A DNA stretch of 64,000 nucleotides from Streptosporangium lutulentum (lineage in GTDB: Bacteria; Actinomycetota; Actinomycetes; Streptosporangiales; Streptosporangiaceae): the NCBI RefSeq assembly GCF_030811455.1, contig NZ_JAUSQU010000001.1:3286001-3350000 (forward strand). The letters are read 5' to 3'. The translations under genes were made by a program, and so were the position numbers. The notes under the pieces were generated by a model, which saw only the letters and a list, made by a program, of their open reading frames with translations, had not been told where the DNA came from and did no database searches. Below are positions 26,259-35,553 of the stretch, piece after piece; position 1 is the first letter of the stretch, and the number at the start of each line of letters is the position of its first letter.

Positions 26259-26711
26259 TCAAACGGGGTAGGCGTACCTCGTGATCCACAGGCCGGGGAT
26301 CACCTCGACGTCCTCGACCCTGCCGAAGCCGAGCCGCTCGTAGAGCGTGCGGGCGGGCACGTTGGCCCTGCCGGTGGACACGACGATCCGGCGGTCGCCC
26401 GCCCGCGCCATGACCTCGCGCACCAGCGCGCCCCCGATCCCCCGCCGGTGCATGCCCGGATCCACGACGAGCCGGTCGATGTCCACCGTCCGCGCCGTCT
26501 CCGACCACGCCACGGCCCCGGCCAGCCGGTCGTCGTCGAAGGCGCCCAGCCACGTCAACCGCTCCGCGCACAGGTCCTCAAGGGTCTCGTGCAGCGGGGG
26601 GATCCGGTCGTCTTCGATGAGCTTCGCCTCGACGGCGTAGGCCGCGTGCTGCATGGCGAGCAGGTCTCGTCCGAGAGTTCCGCGGTCAGGGGTCACGTCG
26701 GTGATGCGCAT
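26259..26711 (-). CDS. GNAT-family N-acetyltransferase
   Basis: 150 residues from ATG 26711. The acetyl-CoA-binding motif A is VDIDRLVVDPGMHRRGIGGA (about 86-105) and motif B NVPARTLYERLGFGRVED (about 120-137). The longer frame to 26882 has no family-like sequence before ATG 26711. Substrate unknown; it stands alone. Confidence 0.88.
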   Translation of the reverse strand: MRITDVTPDRGTLGRDLLAMQHAAYAVEAKLIEDDRIPPLHETLEDLCAERLTWLGAFDDDRLAGAVAWSETARTVDIDRLVVDPGMHRRGIGGALVREVMARAGDRRIVVSTGRANVPARTLYERLGFGRVEDVEVIPGLWITRYAYPV

Positions 26712-26796
26712 CCTGGAAGGATGCCAGCCCCTCGTTCCCCCGGCCAAGGCGTTTTCCGAGCCCGGCGCCCGTACCGCGTGAACGCCGGGTCGGCGG

Positions 26797-28026
26797 CTAT
26801 CGGCGTCCGCGGAAGGTCCGGCGCAGGTCGTCGACCCACTCGTTGGGTATCTCCCAGGGGATGAAGTGTCCGCCGTGGTCATGGGCGGTGATGTTGACGT
26901 GGTTGTACCAGGCCGCGCGGTCGCTGTTGAGGAAGTGTTCCACCCGCTGCTCGTTGGTGGTGACGCCCGGCGGGTTTTCGAAGTCGACGAAGGTGACGCC
27001 GGTGGGTGCCTCGATGACCGGCCGGCGGTTGTGCACAGGCTGCCAGGGGTAACGGTTGTTGTTCGCGTAGGTGCGGATCGAGGTGGCGATCGTGTCTCCG
27101 GCCCAGTAGATGGTGGCGTGGGTGAGCAGGTCGTCTTTGGTGAAGACGTTCTCGATGTCGCCGTGATTGTCCGACCAGGCGGCCCAGCGTTTCAGGATCC
27201 AGGCGAGCATGCCGACGGGTGAGTCGGTGAGGCCGTAGCCGAGCGTGGCGGGGTCGAGCACGTGCGCGGCGAGGTGGACGGCGAACCGCCTGTCCAGCTC
27301 CACGATTCGCCGGCGGATGTCGGACGGGAGCTCGTCGGGGATGGGGTGGCCGCCGGAGAGGTCCCAGGCGCGGTCTCCGTTGAACATGGTGAGCTTCTGC
27401 GCGGAGCCGATGTGGATGGCGAGGAGCTCGTCGGCGTACTTGTGGCCGAGCTGTCCGGTGACGAGTGCGCCGACGTCGCATCCCGCCGCCGCGTACCTCC
27501 GGTGGCCGAGGACGCCGGTCATGAGCTCGTGCCAGATGTCGGCGATCTTCCAGAAGTTCATGTCGGGATGGCCGGTCAGCGGGGTGGAGAATCCAAAGCC
27601 GGGCAGGGAGGGCACGATGACGTCGAACGCCTCGGCCGGGTCGGCGCCGAACGCGCCGGGGTCGGCCAGCGGGTCGACGACCTTGGACCAGTGCCAGAAC
27701 GTCCACGGCCAGCCGTGGGACAGGATGAGGGGCGTGGGGTCGGGACCGACGCCGGGCTTGCGCATGAAGTGCACGGGCACGCCGCCGACGTCGACCTTGT
27801 AGTGCTGGTAGGCGTTGATCGCCGCTTCCGCCGCGCGCCAGTCGTACTCATTGATCCAGTACTCCACGAGTTCCTGCAGGTAAGTGCGCCGCAGGCCGTA
27901 GTAGCCGTCCTCGTTGCCGGCGTCCGGCGGCCACCTGGTGGCCTTCAGCCGGGCGGTGAGGTCCTTGAGCACGTCGTCCCGGACGTGGATCGGAGCCGGC
28001 CGGAGGGGGAAGGACGCGTCTGTCAT
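26797..28026 (-). CDS. Epoxide hydrolase (EHN-domain alpha/beta hydrolase)
   Basis: 409 residues. An N-terminal EHN domain (PAPIHVRDDVLKDLTARL, TRWPPDAGNEDGYYGLRRTY) precedes an alpha/beta-hydrolase fold with oxyanion HGWPWTFWHW, nucleophile elbow AAAGCDVGALVTG (Asp nucleophile) and catalytic His in HDHGGHFIPWE. It opens epoxides to diols in the cytoplasm. The start ATG overlaps the TGA of the upstream MarR gene (ATGA), so the two are coupled, and the MarR protein probably controls it. Confidence 0.92.
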   Translation of the reverse strand: MTDASFPLRPAPIHVRDDVLKDLTARLKATRWPPDAGNEDGYYGLRRTYLQELVEYWINEYDWRAAEAAINAYQHYKVDVGGVPVHFMRKPGVGPDPTPLILSHGWPWTFWHWSKVVDPLADPGAFGADPAEAFDVIVPSLPGFGFSTPLTGHPDMNFWKIADIWHELMTGVLGHRRYAAAGCDVGALVTGQLGHKYADELLAIHIGSAQKLTMFNGDRAWDLSGGHPIPDELPSDIRRRIVELDRRFAVHLAAHVLDPATLGYGLTDSPVGMLAWILKRWAAWSDNHGDIENVFTKDDLLTHATIYWAGDTIATSIRTYANNNRYPWQPVHNRRPVIEAPTGVTFVDFENPPGVTTNEQRVEHFLNSDRAAWYNHVNITAHDHGGHFIPWEIPNEWVDDLRRTFRGRR

Positions 28027-28508
28027 GAGTCGGCTCCCAGGTTGTCGCCGGATGTGGCGAGTTCGATGACGCGGCGCAGCGCGGGAACGGAACGTGCGAT
28101 GGCGTCGCGCTGCTCGTCGTCCATATCCGCGATGAGCTGCCCGAGCCGGGTCACCCGGTTCGCGTGGCGTGCCCGCACGACCTCGGCCCCGGCGTCCGTC
28201 AACGCCACCAGGACGGCCCTGCCGTCACTGGGATCGGGGCGACGCTCGACCAGGCCGTCACGTTCCAGACGGCTCACGAGGCTCGTGATCGCCGGCTGTG
28301 TGAGCTGCTCCGTCGTGGTCAAGGCGGTCAGTCGCGTAGGCCCCCGCCGGGACAGCGTGTGCAGCACCGACAACGAGCTGAAGCCGAACTGCTGCACCGT
28401 CGGAAGTCGGATGAACAGCGTGTTGAAGTCTTCGATCACCGTCGTCAGCTCGTCGACGTTCAGCCGCTGCCCGCCCGTTCCTGTCTCCACCCGCGAAACT
28501 GTATCCAT
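28023..28508 (-). CDS. MarR-family regulator of the epoxide hydrolase operon
   Basis: 161 residues with a winged helix (RLTALTTTEQLTQPAITSLV, then VERRPDPSDGRAVLVALTDAG). First gene of a two-gene operon with the epoxide hydrolase. An AT-rich palindrome lies 2 bases upstream of the ATG, so the transcript is short-leadered and probably autoregulated. Confidence 0.9.
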   Translation of the reverse strand: MDTVSRVETGTGGQRLNVDELTTVIEDFNTLFIRLPTVQQFGFSSLSVLHTLSRRGPTRLTALTTTEQLTQPAITSLVSRLERDGLVERRPDPSDGRAVLVALTDAGAEVVRARHANRVTRLGQLIADMDDEQRDAIARSVPALRRVIELATSGDNLGADS

Positions 28509-28510
28509 AA

Positions 28511-28520
28511 TTTATATAAA
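28511..28520. promoter_or_regulatory. AT palindrome upstream of the MarR gene
   Basis: TTTATATAAA is a perfect 10-base palindrome in an AT-rich patch (28506-28535) right in front of the start codon; a candidate MarR operator overlapping the promoter. Confidence 0.45.
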
Positions 28521-28576
28521 AAGGCAATGTAGATTGCGGGGTGCGCACCGCCGGCCGCGGTCGCGCTCCGCCGGTG

Positions 28577-29276
28577 TCAGGCCGAGTCGGTCAGGTCGAG
28601 CGTGGTGAGTTCGCCGCGGGAGGCGACGCCGAGCTTGGGATACGCCTTGTAGAGGTGGTAGCCGACGGTGCGAGGACTGAGGAACAGCTGAGCGGCGATG
28701 TCCTTGTTCGACAGGCCCTGCGCGGCCAGCCGGATGATCTGTAGCTCCTGCGGGGTCAGTCGACCCACAGGGCGCCCCGCATGGGCACCGTGCCCGACAA
28801 CGCGTCGGCGGTGAGTTCCCGAAACCGCCTCTCGTCGCCCTGTACGGCGGAAAGGTAGGCCAGGACGCTCTTGAGGTGAATGACCCATTGGTGCTGGCCG
28901 GTGCCCTCGGCGATGCGCAGCGCCGTACTGGCGGTGGCCGTCGCGTCGTGATGGCGTCCGTCGTGGAGGAGCTCGGCCTGGGCCAGGAAGAACAGCAGCA
29001 TCGGCAGGACGCCGATGCTTCCCTCGGCGCGGCACTGCGCGGCCAGGTGTATGGCCGCCGGGCGGCGAAGACCAGCGCTTCGCGGGAGGAACGATCCAAC
29101 CACTGCGCGTCGTCGAAGAGGCACAGCACCGGCCCGTCCTCGGCGACCTCCGCCAGGAGCGAGAGCACGGCGAGCCCGACGAGCAGCCGATCCGTCCCGT
29201 CCGCGTGGGCCAGTCCGAACGCCCCCTCCAGCGCGCGCCGCTGCGGCTCGGGCAGCGCGTCTCGCCCGTACACCAT
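28577..29276 (-). pseudogene. Relic of a large LuxR-family (LAL) regulator
   Basis: Three pieces in three frames line up on the minus strand. About 29276-29055 encodes an AAA piece with a Walker B-like PVLCLFDDAQWLDRSSREAL. About 29050-28760 encodes a helical repeat piece (LLFFLAQAELLHDGRHHDA, HLKSVLAYLSAVQGDERRF). About 28775-28577 encodes a LuxR HTH (LTPQELQIIRLAAQGLSNKD, SPRTVGYHLYKAYPKLG). Walker A and most of the middle of a roughly 900-residue LAL protein are gone. One frameshift is near 28770 and a large deletion near 29050. Confidence 0.75.
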
Positions 29277-29512
29277 GCGCGAAACAGTACCTATCAAGAT
29301 TCGATCATGACCAGCCGAACAGCCCAAGGGTGACGGATTCCCCGCCCGGAAGAGCTCCGTACGTTTGTGACCGGCAGGAACACGACCCGGAGCGCCGGAG
29401 GAGGGAACTCCGCGAGATGTCTCCCGTTGTTCACCCTGGACCCGTGATGACGGTGATCGCGCTGTTGGCACCATGAGCGTACGAATCGGGCGGCCACGAC
29501 CCTGGAGCACAC

Positions 29513-30124
29513 ATGGTGAGACCGACCGGCCCCGGCCTTGAGGCTTCCGCGAGCACGTCCCTGCTACACGAGTTCCTGCGATCGCCGTTGCTGACCGCCA
29601 CGGTCGCGCCGAGTTCGCGACGGCTCTCCGCGCAGATGACCGTGCCGATCCCCGAGCGCGGAGAACCGACGATCGTGGAGCTGGGCCCCGGCACCGGGGC
29701 GTTCACCCGGTTCATCCAGGATCGCCTGGGCGGCCGGGGCCGCCATCTCGCCATCGAGCTCAACCCGCGCCTCGCCGGGTTCCTCGGCCGCCGCTTCCCC
29801 GGCGTCGAGGTCGTGCACGCGAGCGCGGCCGACCTGCTCGCGTTGATGGCGGAGCGCGGCCTGTCCGCGGACGTCGTGGTCAGCGGGCTGCCGTGGGTCG
29901 CGTTCCGGCCGGCGGCGGGCGTGCCGTTGCTGCCGCTGGTGGCCGGCTCGCTGTCCCCCGGCGGCGTGTTCACCCAGTTCGCCTACACCTGGACCCGGTG
30001 GGCGCCACCCGCGCGACGGCACCTCCGTGACCTTCACACGACGTTCGAGGAGGTCGTGCTGAGCCGGACGGTATGGCGCAACCTGCCCCCCGCCCTGGTG
30101 TACCTCGCCCGCCGCCCCCGGTGA
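29513..30124 (+). CDS. SAM-dependent methyltransferase, phospholipid N-methyltransferase-like
   Basis: 203 residues. SAM motif I is TIVELGPGTGAFTRFIQDRL (about 53-72), with IELNPRLAGFLGRRFPG as motif II and ADVVVSGLPWVAFRP near 120. The start (LLHEFLRSPLLTATVAPSSR) and overall pattern resemble COG3963 phospholipid/rRNA dimethylase-like enzymes. GGAG lies 6 bases upstream of ATG 29513. Substrate uncertain; it stands alone, convergent with the response regulator. Confidence 0.8.
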   Translation: MVRPTGPGLEASASTSLLHEFLRSPLLTATVAPSSRRLSAQMTVPIPERGEPTIVELGPGTGAFTRFIQDRLGGRGRHLAIELNPRLAGFLGRRFPGVEVVHASAADLLALMAERGLSADVVVSGLPWVAFRPAAGVPLLPLVAGSLSPGGVFTQFAYTWTRWAPPARRHLRDLHTTFEEVVLSRTVWRNLPPALVYLARRPR

Positions 30125-30146
30125 CGCGGCCGCTTCCCGGTCCCGC

Positions 30147-30785
30147 TCACTCGCCGAGGCCGGCGGAACGCGCCCGGACGATCGCCTCGGCCCGGCTGGC
30201 GACCTGCAGTTTGGCGAAGATGCTGGAGATGTGGTTGCTGACGGTGTTCGGCGCCAGCCTGAGCCGGGTGGCGATCGCGGGATTGGCGAGGCCGGTGGCG
30301 ATCAGGCCGAGCACCTCGTGCTCTCGCGGGGTCAGCTGGGGGAACGCGGGCTCCTCGCGCCGGGGGGCGGTGAGGTAGGTCAGTGCCCGGCGGGCGACGC
30401 CGGTGCCGAAAATGGCCTCACCGGCGGCGACGGCGGCGATGGCGCGGATCATGTTGTCGGGGTCGGCGCCTTTGAGCACGTATCCGAGCGCGCCGGCCCG
30501 CATCGCGGCGAAGACGGAATCGTCGTCTTCGAACATGGTGAGCATGAGCACGGCGACGGCCGGAACGACCCGGGCGATCTCTCTCGTGGCCTCGATCCCG
30601 GTCATGCCGGGCATCTGGATGTCCATCACGACGACGTCGGGTCGCAGCGTCACCGCGGCACGCACCGCCTCCGTGCCGGTGCTCGCGGTTCCGACCAGCT
30701 CGTAGCCGTCGACGGCGGACAACAGCGCGCGCAGTCCTTCCCGGACGACGGCGTGGTCGTCGGCCACGACGATTCTCAGGGTCAT
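30147..30785 (-). CDS. NarL/FixJ-type response regulator
   Basis: 212 residues: receiver domain with phospho-acceptor Asp in PDVVVMDIQMPGMTGIEA (about residue 54) and conserved Lys in GYVLKGAD, then a LuxR-type HTH (LTPREHEVLGLIATGLANPA, LAPNTVSNHISSIFAKLQ). ATGA overlap with the upstream sensor kinase makes it a classic two-component pair. The membrane protein divergent from the kinase (32400) is a candidate target. Confidence 0.93.
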   Translation of the reverse strand: MTLRIVVADDHAVVREGLRALLSAVDGYELVGTASTGTEAVRAAVTLRPDVVVMDIQMPGMTGIEATREIARVVPAVAVLMLTMFEDDDSVFAAMRAGALGYVLKGADPDNMIRAIAAVAAGEAIFGTGVARRALTYLTAPRREEPAFPQLTPREHEVLGLIATGLANPAIATRLRLAPNTVSNHISSIFAKLQVASRAEAIVRARSAGLGE

Positions 30786-32233
30786 GCCGGTCCTCCGATT
30801 CCGTCGGGGAGCGTGATGCCCGACGCCGGTCCGTCCGAGGCGGTCGCGAGAGGAAGGTGAACGTCGACCCGCCCGCCGCCGCGGTCGTGCCGGATCGTAC
30901 AGCGCCCGCCGAGTTCCGCCGCCCGTTCCCGGATCGACGTCAGCCCGACGCCCGGCCTCCAGTCGCCGCCCGCGTTGGCGCCGTCGTCGTGGACTCCCAC
31001 GTGCAGCGTGTCCGGGTTCATCGTGAGGGTGACGACGGCGGTGGACGCCCCGGAGTGCCGGGTGACGTTGGTGAGCGCCTCGGTGACGATGCGGTAGGCG
31101 GCGACTTCCACCGCGGCGGGCAGTTCGGCCATCGGTTCGGGCGCGTCGACGGTGACCTGGAGCGGCGCCGCGTCGGCCCGCCGGGACAGCACCGTCGCGT
31201 ACTCGCGCAGCGCACCGACCAGGCCCATGCTGTCCAGCGCGGGTGGCCGCAGGTCGTACACGAGCCGGCGGCGTTCCTCCTCCCGGGCGCTGATGACCCG
31301 TTCCCGGGACCGTCGCAGTTCCTCCGCGAGGATGCCGGCGTGCACGGCGACGGCGATCGGCGCGGCGAGCAGGCCGATTATCCGCTCGTCGCTCGGGTCC
31401 AGCCTGAACTCTCCGGAGCGCAGGCCGACGACGAGCTCACCGAGCCTCTCGTCGCCCTGACCCAGCGGGGTCGCGTGCAGCGCGGCCGGCGCCTCGCCGT
31501 ACGCCACGATCTGCGTCCCGCGGAGCACGATGGCGGCCGAGGGGAGGCGCATGACCCGGCACAGCGCCTCGAGAATGCCGGCCAGCCCGGTGCCACTGGT
31601 CGTCCCGACCTCACCCAGTCGCGCCCCGACCTCGGCGAGCGCGCGCACCGGATCCTGCCTGGCGCCGTAGACGGCGCGGTCCACGATGTGCTGCAGCCAT
31701 ACGCGCACCGGGTTGAACCCCATCGCGATCAGCAGGGTGGCCAGCACCGAGGGACCGAGGGCGACCTGTTCGCGCAGGACCTGCTCCAGGGCCGCCACCA
31801 TCGCGAGGTAGACACCGACCACGCCGGCGGTGAGCAGCAGGTAGAGCAGCGATCTGGAGAACACGAGCCGGATGTCGAGCAGCCGGTGACGCAGGATCGC
31901 CACGCTGATCGACAGAGGCACCAGGGCGATCGGAAAGATCGTGAGCACGCTGTCCGGCAGCAGGGGATCCAGCGCGAACAGCGTCAGGACGATCAGCAGT
32001 GCCAGCAGCAGCCAGCCGATCGGGTTGGCCGGGCGGTGCACGGCGATGGGCAGGCCGGCCACCGCCAGGGCCAGCCCGATCGTCGCGTTCGTGACCACCA
32101 GCAGGTCGAGCAACCGCTCCCAGTCGAGACTCGACGCCGCGCCGGCGATGGCGGCCGTGGCGACCTCGGTCAGCGCGATCCCGAACAGCACCCCGGCGGC
32201 GATCATGGTGCGCCGTCGGCGCGAACGGGTCAT
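30782..32233 (-). CDS. Sensor histidine kinase lacking the H-box
   Basis: 483 residues from ATG 32233. N-terminal membrane helices, a GAF-like region (LAEVGARLGEVGTTSGTGLA), then a HATPase_c domain with N-box TEALTNVTRHSGAST, G1 VGVHDDGAN and G2 GVGLTSIRERAAELGG. Where HisKA_3 should read EERRRLRRDLHDGLG... the protein goes directly from SAREEERRRL to VYDLRPPALDSMGL, so the roughly 60-residue dimerisation helix with the phospho-acceptor His is absent, although the frame stays open. The membrane part is also short for the family. It may be a non-functional kinase or a phosphatase-like remnant. ATGA overlap with the response regulator. Confidence 0.85.
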   Translation of the reverse strand: MTRSRRRRTMIAAGVLFGIALTEVATAAIAGAASSLDWERLLDLLVVTNATIGLALAVAGLPIAVHRPANPIGWLLLALLIVLTLFALDPLLPDSVLTIFPIALVPLSISVAILRHRLLDIRLVFSRSLLYLLLTAGVVGVYLAMVAALEQVLREQVALGPSVLATLLIAMGFNPVRVWLQHIVDRAVYGARQDPVRALAEVGARLGEVGTTSGTGLAGILEALCRVMRLPSAAIVLRGTQIVAYGEAPAALHATPLGQGDERLGELVVGLRSGEFRLDPSDERIIGLLAAPIAVAVHAGILAEELRRSRERVISAREEERRRLVYDLRPPALDSMGLVGALREYATVLSRRADAAPLQVTVDAPEPMAELPAAVEVAAYRIVTEALTNVTRHSGASTAVVTLTMNPDTLHVGVHDDGANAGGDWRPGVGLTSIRERAAELGGRCTIRHDRGGGRVDVHLPLATASDGPASGITLPDGIGGPA

Positions 32234-32399
32234 TGCTTCATCTTCCCGGCGATCACCCCCAGCCGAGTAGTGGCGGGCCACCATTTCCCGCCGGTGATGC
32301 ACCCGGCCGGCCCGAGGGTCTGCCACCTGTGAGGTGGTCCACTCCCTGCCGCAGGCTGAGCACCGATCCCTTCACCGGCCCGGACCCGAGGAGTCGACC

Positions 32400-33119
32400 A
32401 TGTCCACCGACCAGAGCCCCACCACCACCGACACCGCCGCCGGCAGACCGCCGCGAGACCTGCGCCGGTTCTGGCGTGTCCTGCTGGCCGTCGTCGCGCC
32501 GTTGCCCATGCTCGCCCTGGCGATCCACACCCTGCTGAGCCCTGTCGCGGGCGGCACCGGGTTCAAGGACACGGTGGCCGCGTACGCGGCGCACCGGCAG
32601 CTCGCGGATTCCCTCCAATGGGTGAACGCGGTGTTCGTGATCGGTCTCGTCCCGGCAGCGTTCGCGGTGGCGTGGGTGTCCCGTCGCGGAGCCCCGAGGC
32701 TGGCCACCGCGGGGGCCCTCCTGTCGCTGTCCGCTTTCCTGTCGGCCTTCCCGACGCTTCCCGACGACAACACGCTCGCGCTTCTCACCGTGCAGGAGAA
32801 ACTCGACCTCACCACCGTCGAGAAGCTGGACCAGGCGCTGTGGGCCACGCCCCTGGTCTCGATCACCTCCGGTCTTTTCATCCTCGGGCTCACGATCGGC
32901 CTGGGCCTGCTGGGGGCGGCGCTCTGGCGCAGCCGGGTCGCTCCCGCCTGGATGGGCATCGCGCTCATGGTCGGCGCCGTCACCCACCCGTTCATCCCCG
33001 GCCAGGTGGGTGCCGCCGCCGGCCTGGCGATCGGCGCCGTCGGCTTCGCCGGAGCCGGTGTCGCCCTGCTGCGCACGCGCGACGACGACTTCGACCTGCC
33101 CCCCTCCCGGCACATGTGA
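32400..33119 (+). CDS. Integral membrane protein, DUF4386-like
   Basis: 239 residues from ATG 32400 with GAGGAG 6 bases upstream. A hydrophilic 30-residue N-tail is followed by about six membrane helices (FWRVLLAVVAPLPMLALAIH, LATAGALLSLSAFLSAF, LFILGLTIGLGLLGAALW, WMGIALMVGAVTHPFIPG, GLAIGAVGFAGAGVALL). The pattern recalls DUF4386 proteins, but the match is by eye. It is divergent from the two-component system and may be its target. Confidence 0.7.
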   Translation: MSTDQSPTTTDTAAGRPPRDLRRFWRVLLAVVAPLPMLALAIHTLLSPVAGGTGFKDTVAAYAAHRQLADSLQWVNAVFVIGLVPAAFAVAWVSRRGAPRLATAGALLSLSAFLSAFPTLPDDNTLALLTVQEKLDLTTVEKLDQALWATPLVSITSGLFILGLTIGLGLLGAALWRSRVAPAWMGIALMVGAVTHPFIPGQVGAAAGLAIGAVGFAGAGVALLRTRDDDFDLPPSRHM

Positions 33120-33179
33120 CCCGGACCGCCGCAAGGGCGCCATGCCGTCCCGGCGGGCGGTGTGGCGCGCGGGACACCG

Positions 33180-35450
33180 TCAGGGCGCGGGTGTGATGTT
33201 GAAGTTGCGGTTGAAGACCTCGTCGGGATCCCACTCGGCCTTGAGTTCGCGCAGGCGGGTCAGGGCCGGCTCAGGGAAGGCGTCGAGCAGGCGGCCCGGG
33301 TCTGTGCCCGTCTCGAAGCTCAGGTACATGCCGTCGAGGTGCGGATACAGTCGCGCCCAGTTCGCGTCCAGGCCGGCCACCTGGCTCGGTGCCGACGCGG
33401 CGAGCACGGAGAAGTTCTGGGTGCGGTGCGACCACGCCATGGCGTCCCCCGGGACGTCGCTCACCGCGCCGCCCATCGAACGGAACTGCACGACCATGAT
33501 GTCGCCCGACCTCATCATCGCTTCGACGACCTCGGCGGCCTCCCTCGTGAGGTGCTCGATCAGGCCGCTCCGCGTGTCCGCGAGGCCGTGGCCGCGGTGC
33601 TCGTTCTCTGCCGGGGCGACGGTCAGGTGGTACGGCACGAGTTGCGCCTGCTGGTCGATGACAGGCCCGGCGCCGAGGAACGGGCTGAGGGCGTTCTGCG
33701 CGTCCTCGACGTCGTCGCCCGCGTACACGAGTGTGATCTGAGCGGTCACCGCTCCCCCGCCCCGAGCCGGGAACAGCGACAGGAAGCTCGTGATCTCACG
33801 CGGGGCGGCCTCGACCAGCCGTCCCCATTCGACGAGGAAGTCCGCCGTCTCGCTCGCGTCGGCGACGATCGTCGCGTAGGCGACGTTCCCGACCTCGTAG
33901 GCGTCGAGTTCGAACGCCGTCACGACGCCGAAGTTGCCGCCCGCGCCGCGGATCGCCCAGAAGAGGTCCGGATGGTGGCCGGCGTCGACGCGGAGCCTGC
34001 GGCCGTCGGCGACGACGATCTCGGCCGCCGTGACGTGGTCGATGGTGAGGCCGTGCTTGCGGGTCAGATAGCCGATCCCGGCGGCCGTCGCGAGGCCGCC
34101 GACGCCGACGTCGCCGTAGTCTCCCGAGCTCATCGCGAGGCCGTACGGCGCGAGCGCGCGGGCGACGTGTCCCCAGCGTGCGCCCGGCTCGACGCGGACG
34201 CGCCCGGTTTCCCGGTCGAGCACCTCGACGGCGTTCATCTTCGACAGGTCGATGACGACGCCGCCGTCGTTGGTCGAGCGGCCGCTGATGCCGTGCCCGC
34301 CGCTGCGCACCGAGATCTGGACGTTCTGGCCGCGTGCGTAGGCGAGGGCCTCCACGACGTCGTCGGCGTTCTCACAGCGGATGACCAGCGCCGGCGATCC
34401 GGTGCGGGTGTAGGTGTGGCGCACGCCGTCGTAGGCCCGGTCTCCCGGCTCGACGACCTTCCTCGCGAGTGATTCCGGGAGGGCGTCGTAGTCGATGGTG
34501 TCGTGCCGCCTGGCGAGCACGGTCGCCGGGCGCTTCGGCCCGGTGTCCGCACCGGCCCTCGCGCGCTCGCGGGCGACCTCCTCGCGGAGAGCGGGCCCGA
34601 CCTCCTCGCCGAAGGTCCGGATGACGTCCGGGTCGTCCTGGCCGATGAGGAAGGCCGAGAAGCCGTGGTCGAGCACCAGGGGGAGCAACTCCTCCACCCA
34701 CTGTTTCGGCGGCCCCTGCAGGTATCCGCGTCCGGCCGGGGAGAAGCCCACCCGGAGGAGGTTGAGCAACCGCCGGATCGCGCTCGGGTCGCGGCCCGCG
34801 GCGAGAGCGGCGTCATCGATGATCTGGTTCGACTCCGTCACCCCGGGAGTCCGGATGTACTCGAGCGTCGGCAGCCATCCGTCGGCCTTGCGTCCCGTGA
34901 GGCGCAGCATCCGCGGCTGGTAGGCGCCCAGCCAGACGCCGATGTCGTGCGCGGGACGGGGTCCGCGCTTCATCTCCGGGATCGAGTAGTGCCTCCCCTC
35001 ATGGCGCAGGGGGCCGGGCTCGCGGTCGTTCCAGACGCCCCGGATGATGTCGATCGCCTCGTCGAGCGCCTCGATGTTCTGGCCGGTCGTCATCCGCCGG
35101 CCGCCCATGCCCTGAACGGCGTCGGGGAAGGCCCCCGCGCCGAGACCCAGTTCGAACCGGCCCTCCGACAGGAGATCGAGACTCGCCGTCGCGCGGCCGA
35201 GCACGGCGGGCGGCCGCAGCGGAAGGTTCATGACGTTCGCCGAGACGTGGATGCGCCGCGTCTTCGCCGCGACCCAGGTCAGCAGGGTGTAGGTGTCAAG
35301 GAAGTCGGCGTTGTACGGATGATCCTGGAACATCGCGACATCCAGGCCGGCGGCCTCCGTGAGTTCGGCCAGCGCCACGGCCTGGGCCGGGTTGTGCGCC
35401 GAAGGGGTGATGAACGTGCCGAACAACAGGTCGTGTCCGTAGTCAGGCAT
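33180..35450 (-). CDS. Fusion of LLM-class oxidoreductase and BBE-type FAD oxidase
   Basis: 756 residues from ATG 35450 (GAGGG about 8 bases upstream). Residues about 1-310 are a luciferase-like monooxygenase (LLFGTFITPSAHNPAQAV, SEGRFELGLGAGAFPDAV, IGVWLGAYQPRMLRLTGR). Residues about 330-756 are a PCMH/BBE flavoprotein: VSVRSGGHGISGRSTNDGG-like loop with the His that carries FAD covalently, GGLATAAGIGYLTRKHGLT, and the BBE end FNRNFNITPAP. The usual second flavin Cys is missing, so single covalent attachment is expected. It is divergent from a MarR regulator, its likely controller. Substrate unknown. Confidence 0.9.
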   Translation of the reverse strand: MPDYGHDLLFGTFITPSAHNPAQAVALAELTEAAGLDVAMFQDHPYNADFLDTYTLLTWVAAKTRRIHVSANVMNLPLRPPAVLGRATASLDLLSEGRFELGLGAGAFPDAVQGMGGRRMTTGQNIEALDEAIDIIRGVWNDREPGPLRHEGRHYSIPEMKRGPRPAHDIGVWLGAYQPRMLRLTGRKADGWLPTLEYIRTPGVTESNQIIDDAALAAGRDPSAIRRLLNLLRVGFSPAGRGYLQGPPKQWVEELLPLVLDHGFSAFLIGQDDPDVIRTFGEEVGPALREEVARERARAGADTGPKRPATVLARRHDTIDYDALPESLARKVVEPGDRAYDGVRHTYTRTGSPALVIRCENADDVVEALAYARGQNVQISVRSGGHGISGRSTNDGGVVIDLSKMNAVEVLDRETGRVRVEPGARWGHVARALAPYGLAMSSGDYGDVGVGGLATAAGIGYLTRKHGLTIDHVTAAEIVVADGRRLRVDAGHHPDLFWAIRGAGGNFGVVTAFELDAYEVGNVAYATIVADASETADFLVEWGRLVEAAPREITSFLSLFPARGGGAVTAQITLVYAGDDVEDAQNALSPFLGAGPVIDQQAQLVPYHLTVAPAENEHRGHGLADTRSGLIEHLTREAAEVVEAMMRSGDIMVVQFRSMGGAVSDVPGDAMAWSHRTQNFSVLAASAPSQVAGLDANWARLYPHLDGMYLSFETGTDPGRLLDAFPEPALTRLRELKAEWDPDEVFNRNFNITPAP

Positions 35451-35553
35451 TAAAAGGCCCTCGATATCGTGTTGCCATGCAGCTAATCTTTCCTCCAATC
35501 TATATTAGAGACAACATATCTACTAACCAACACATTCCTGGTATCCTGCGGAC

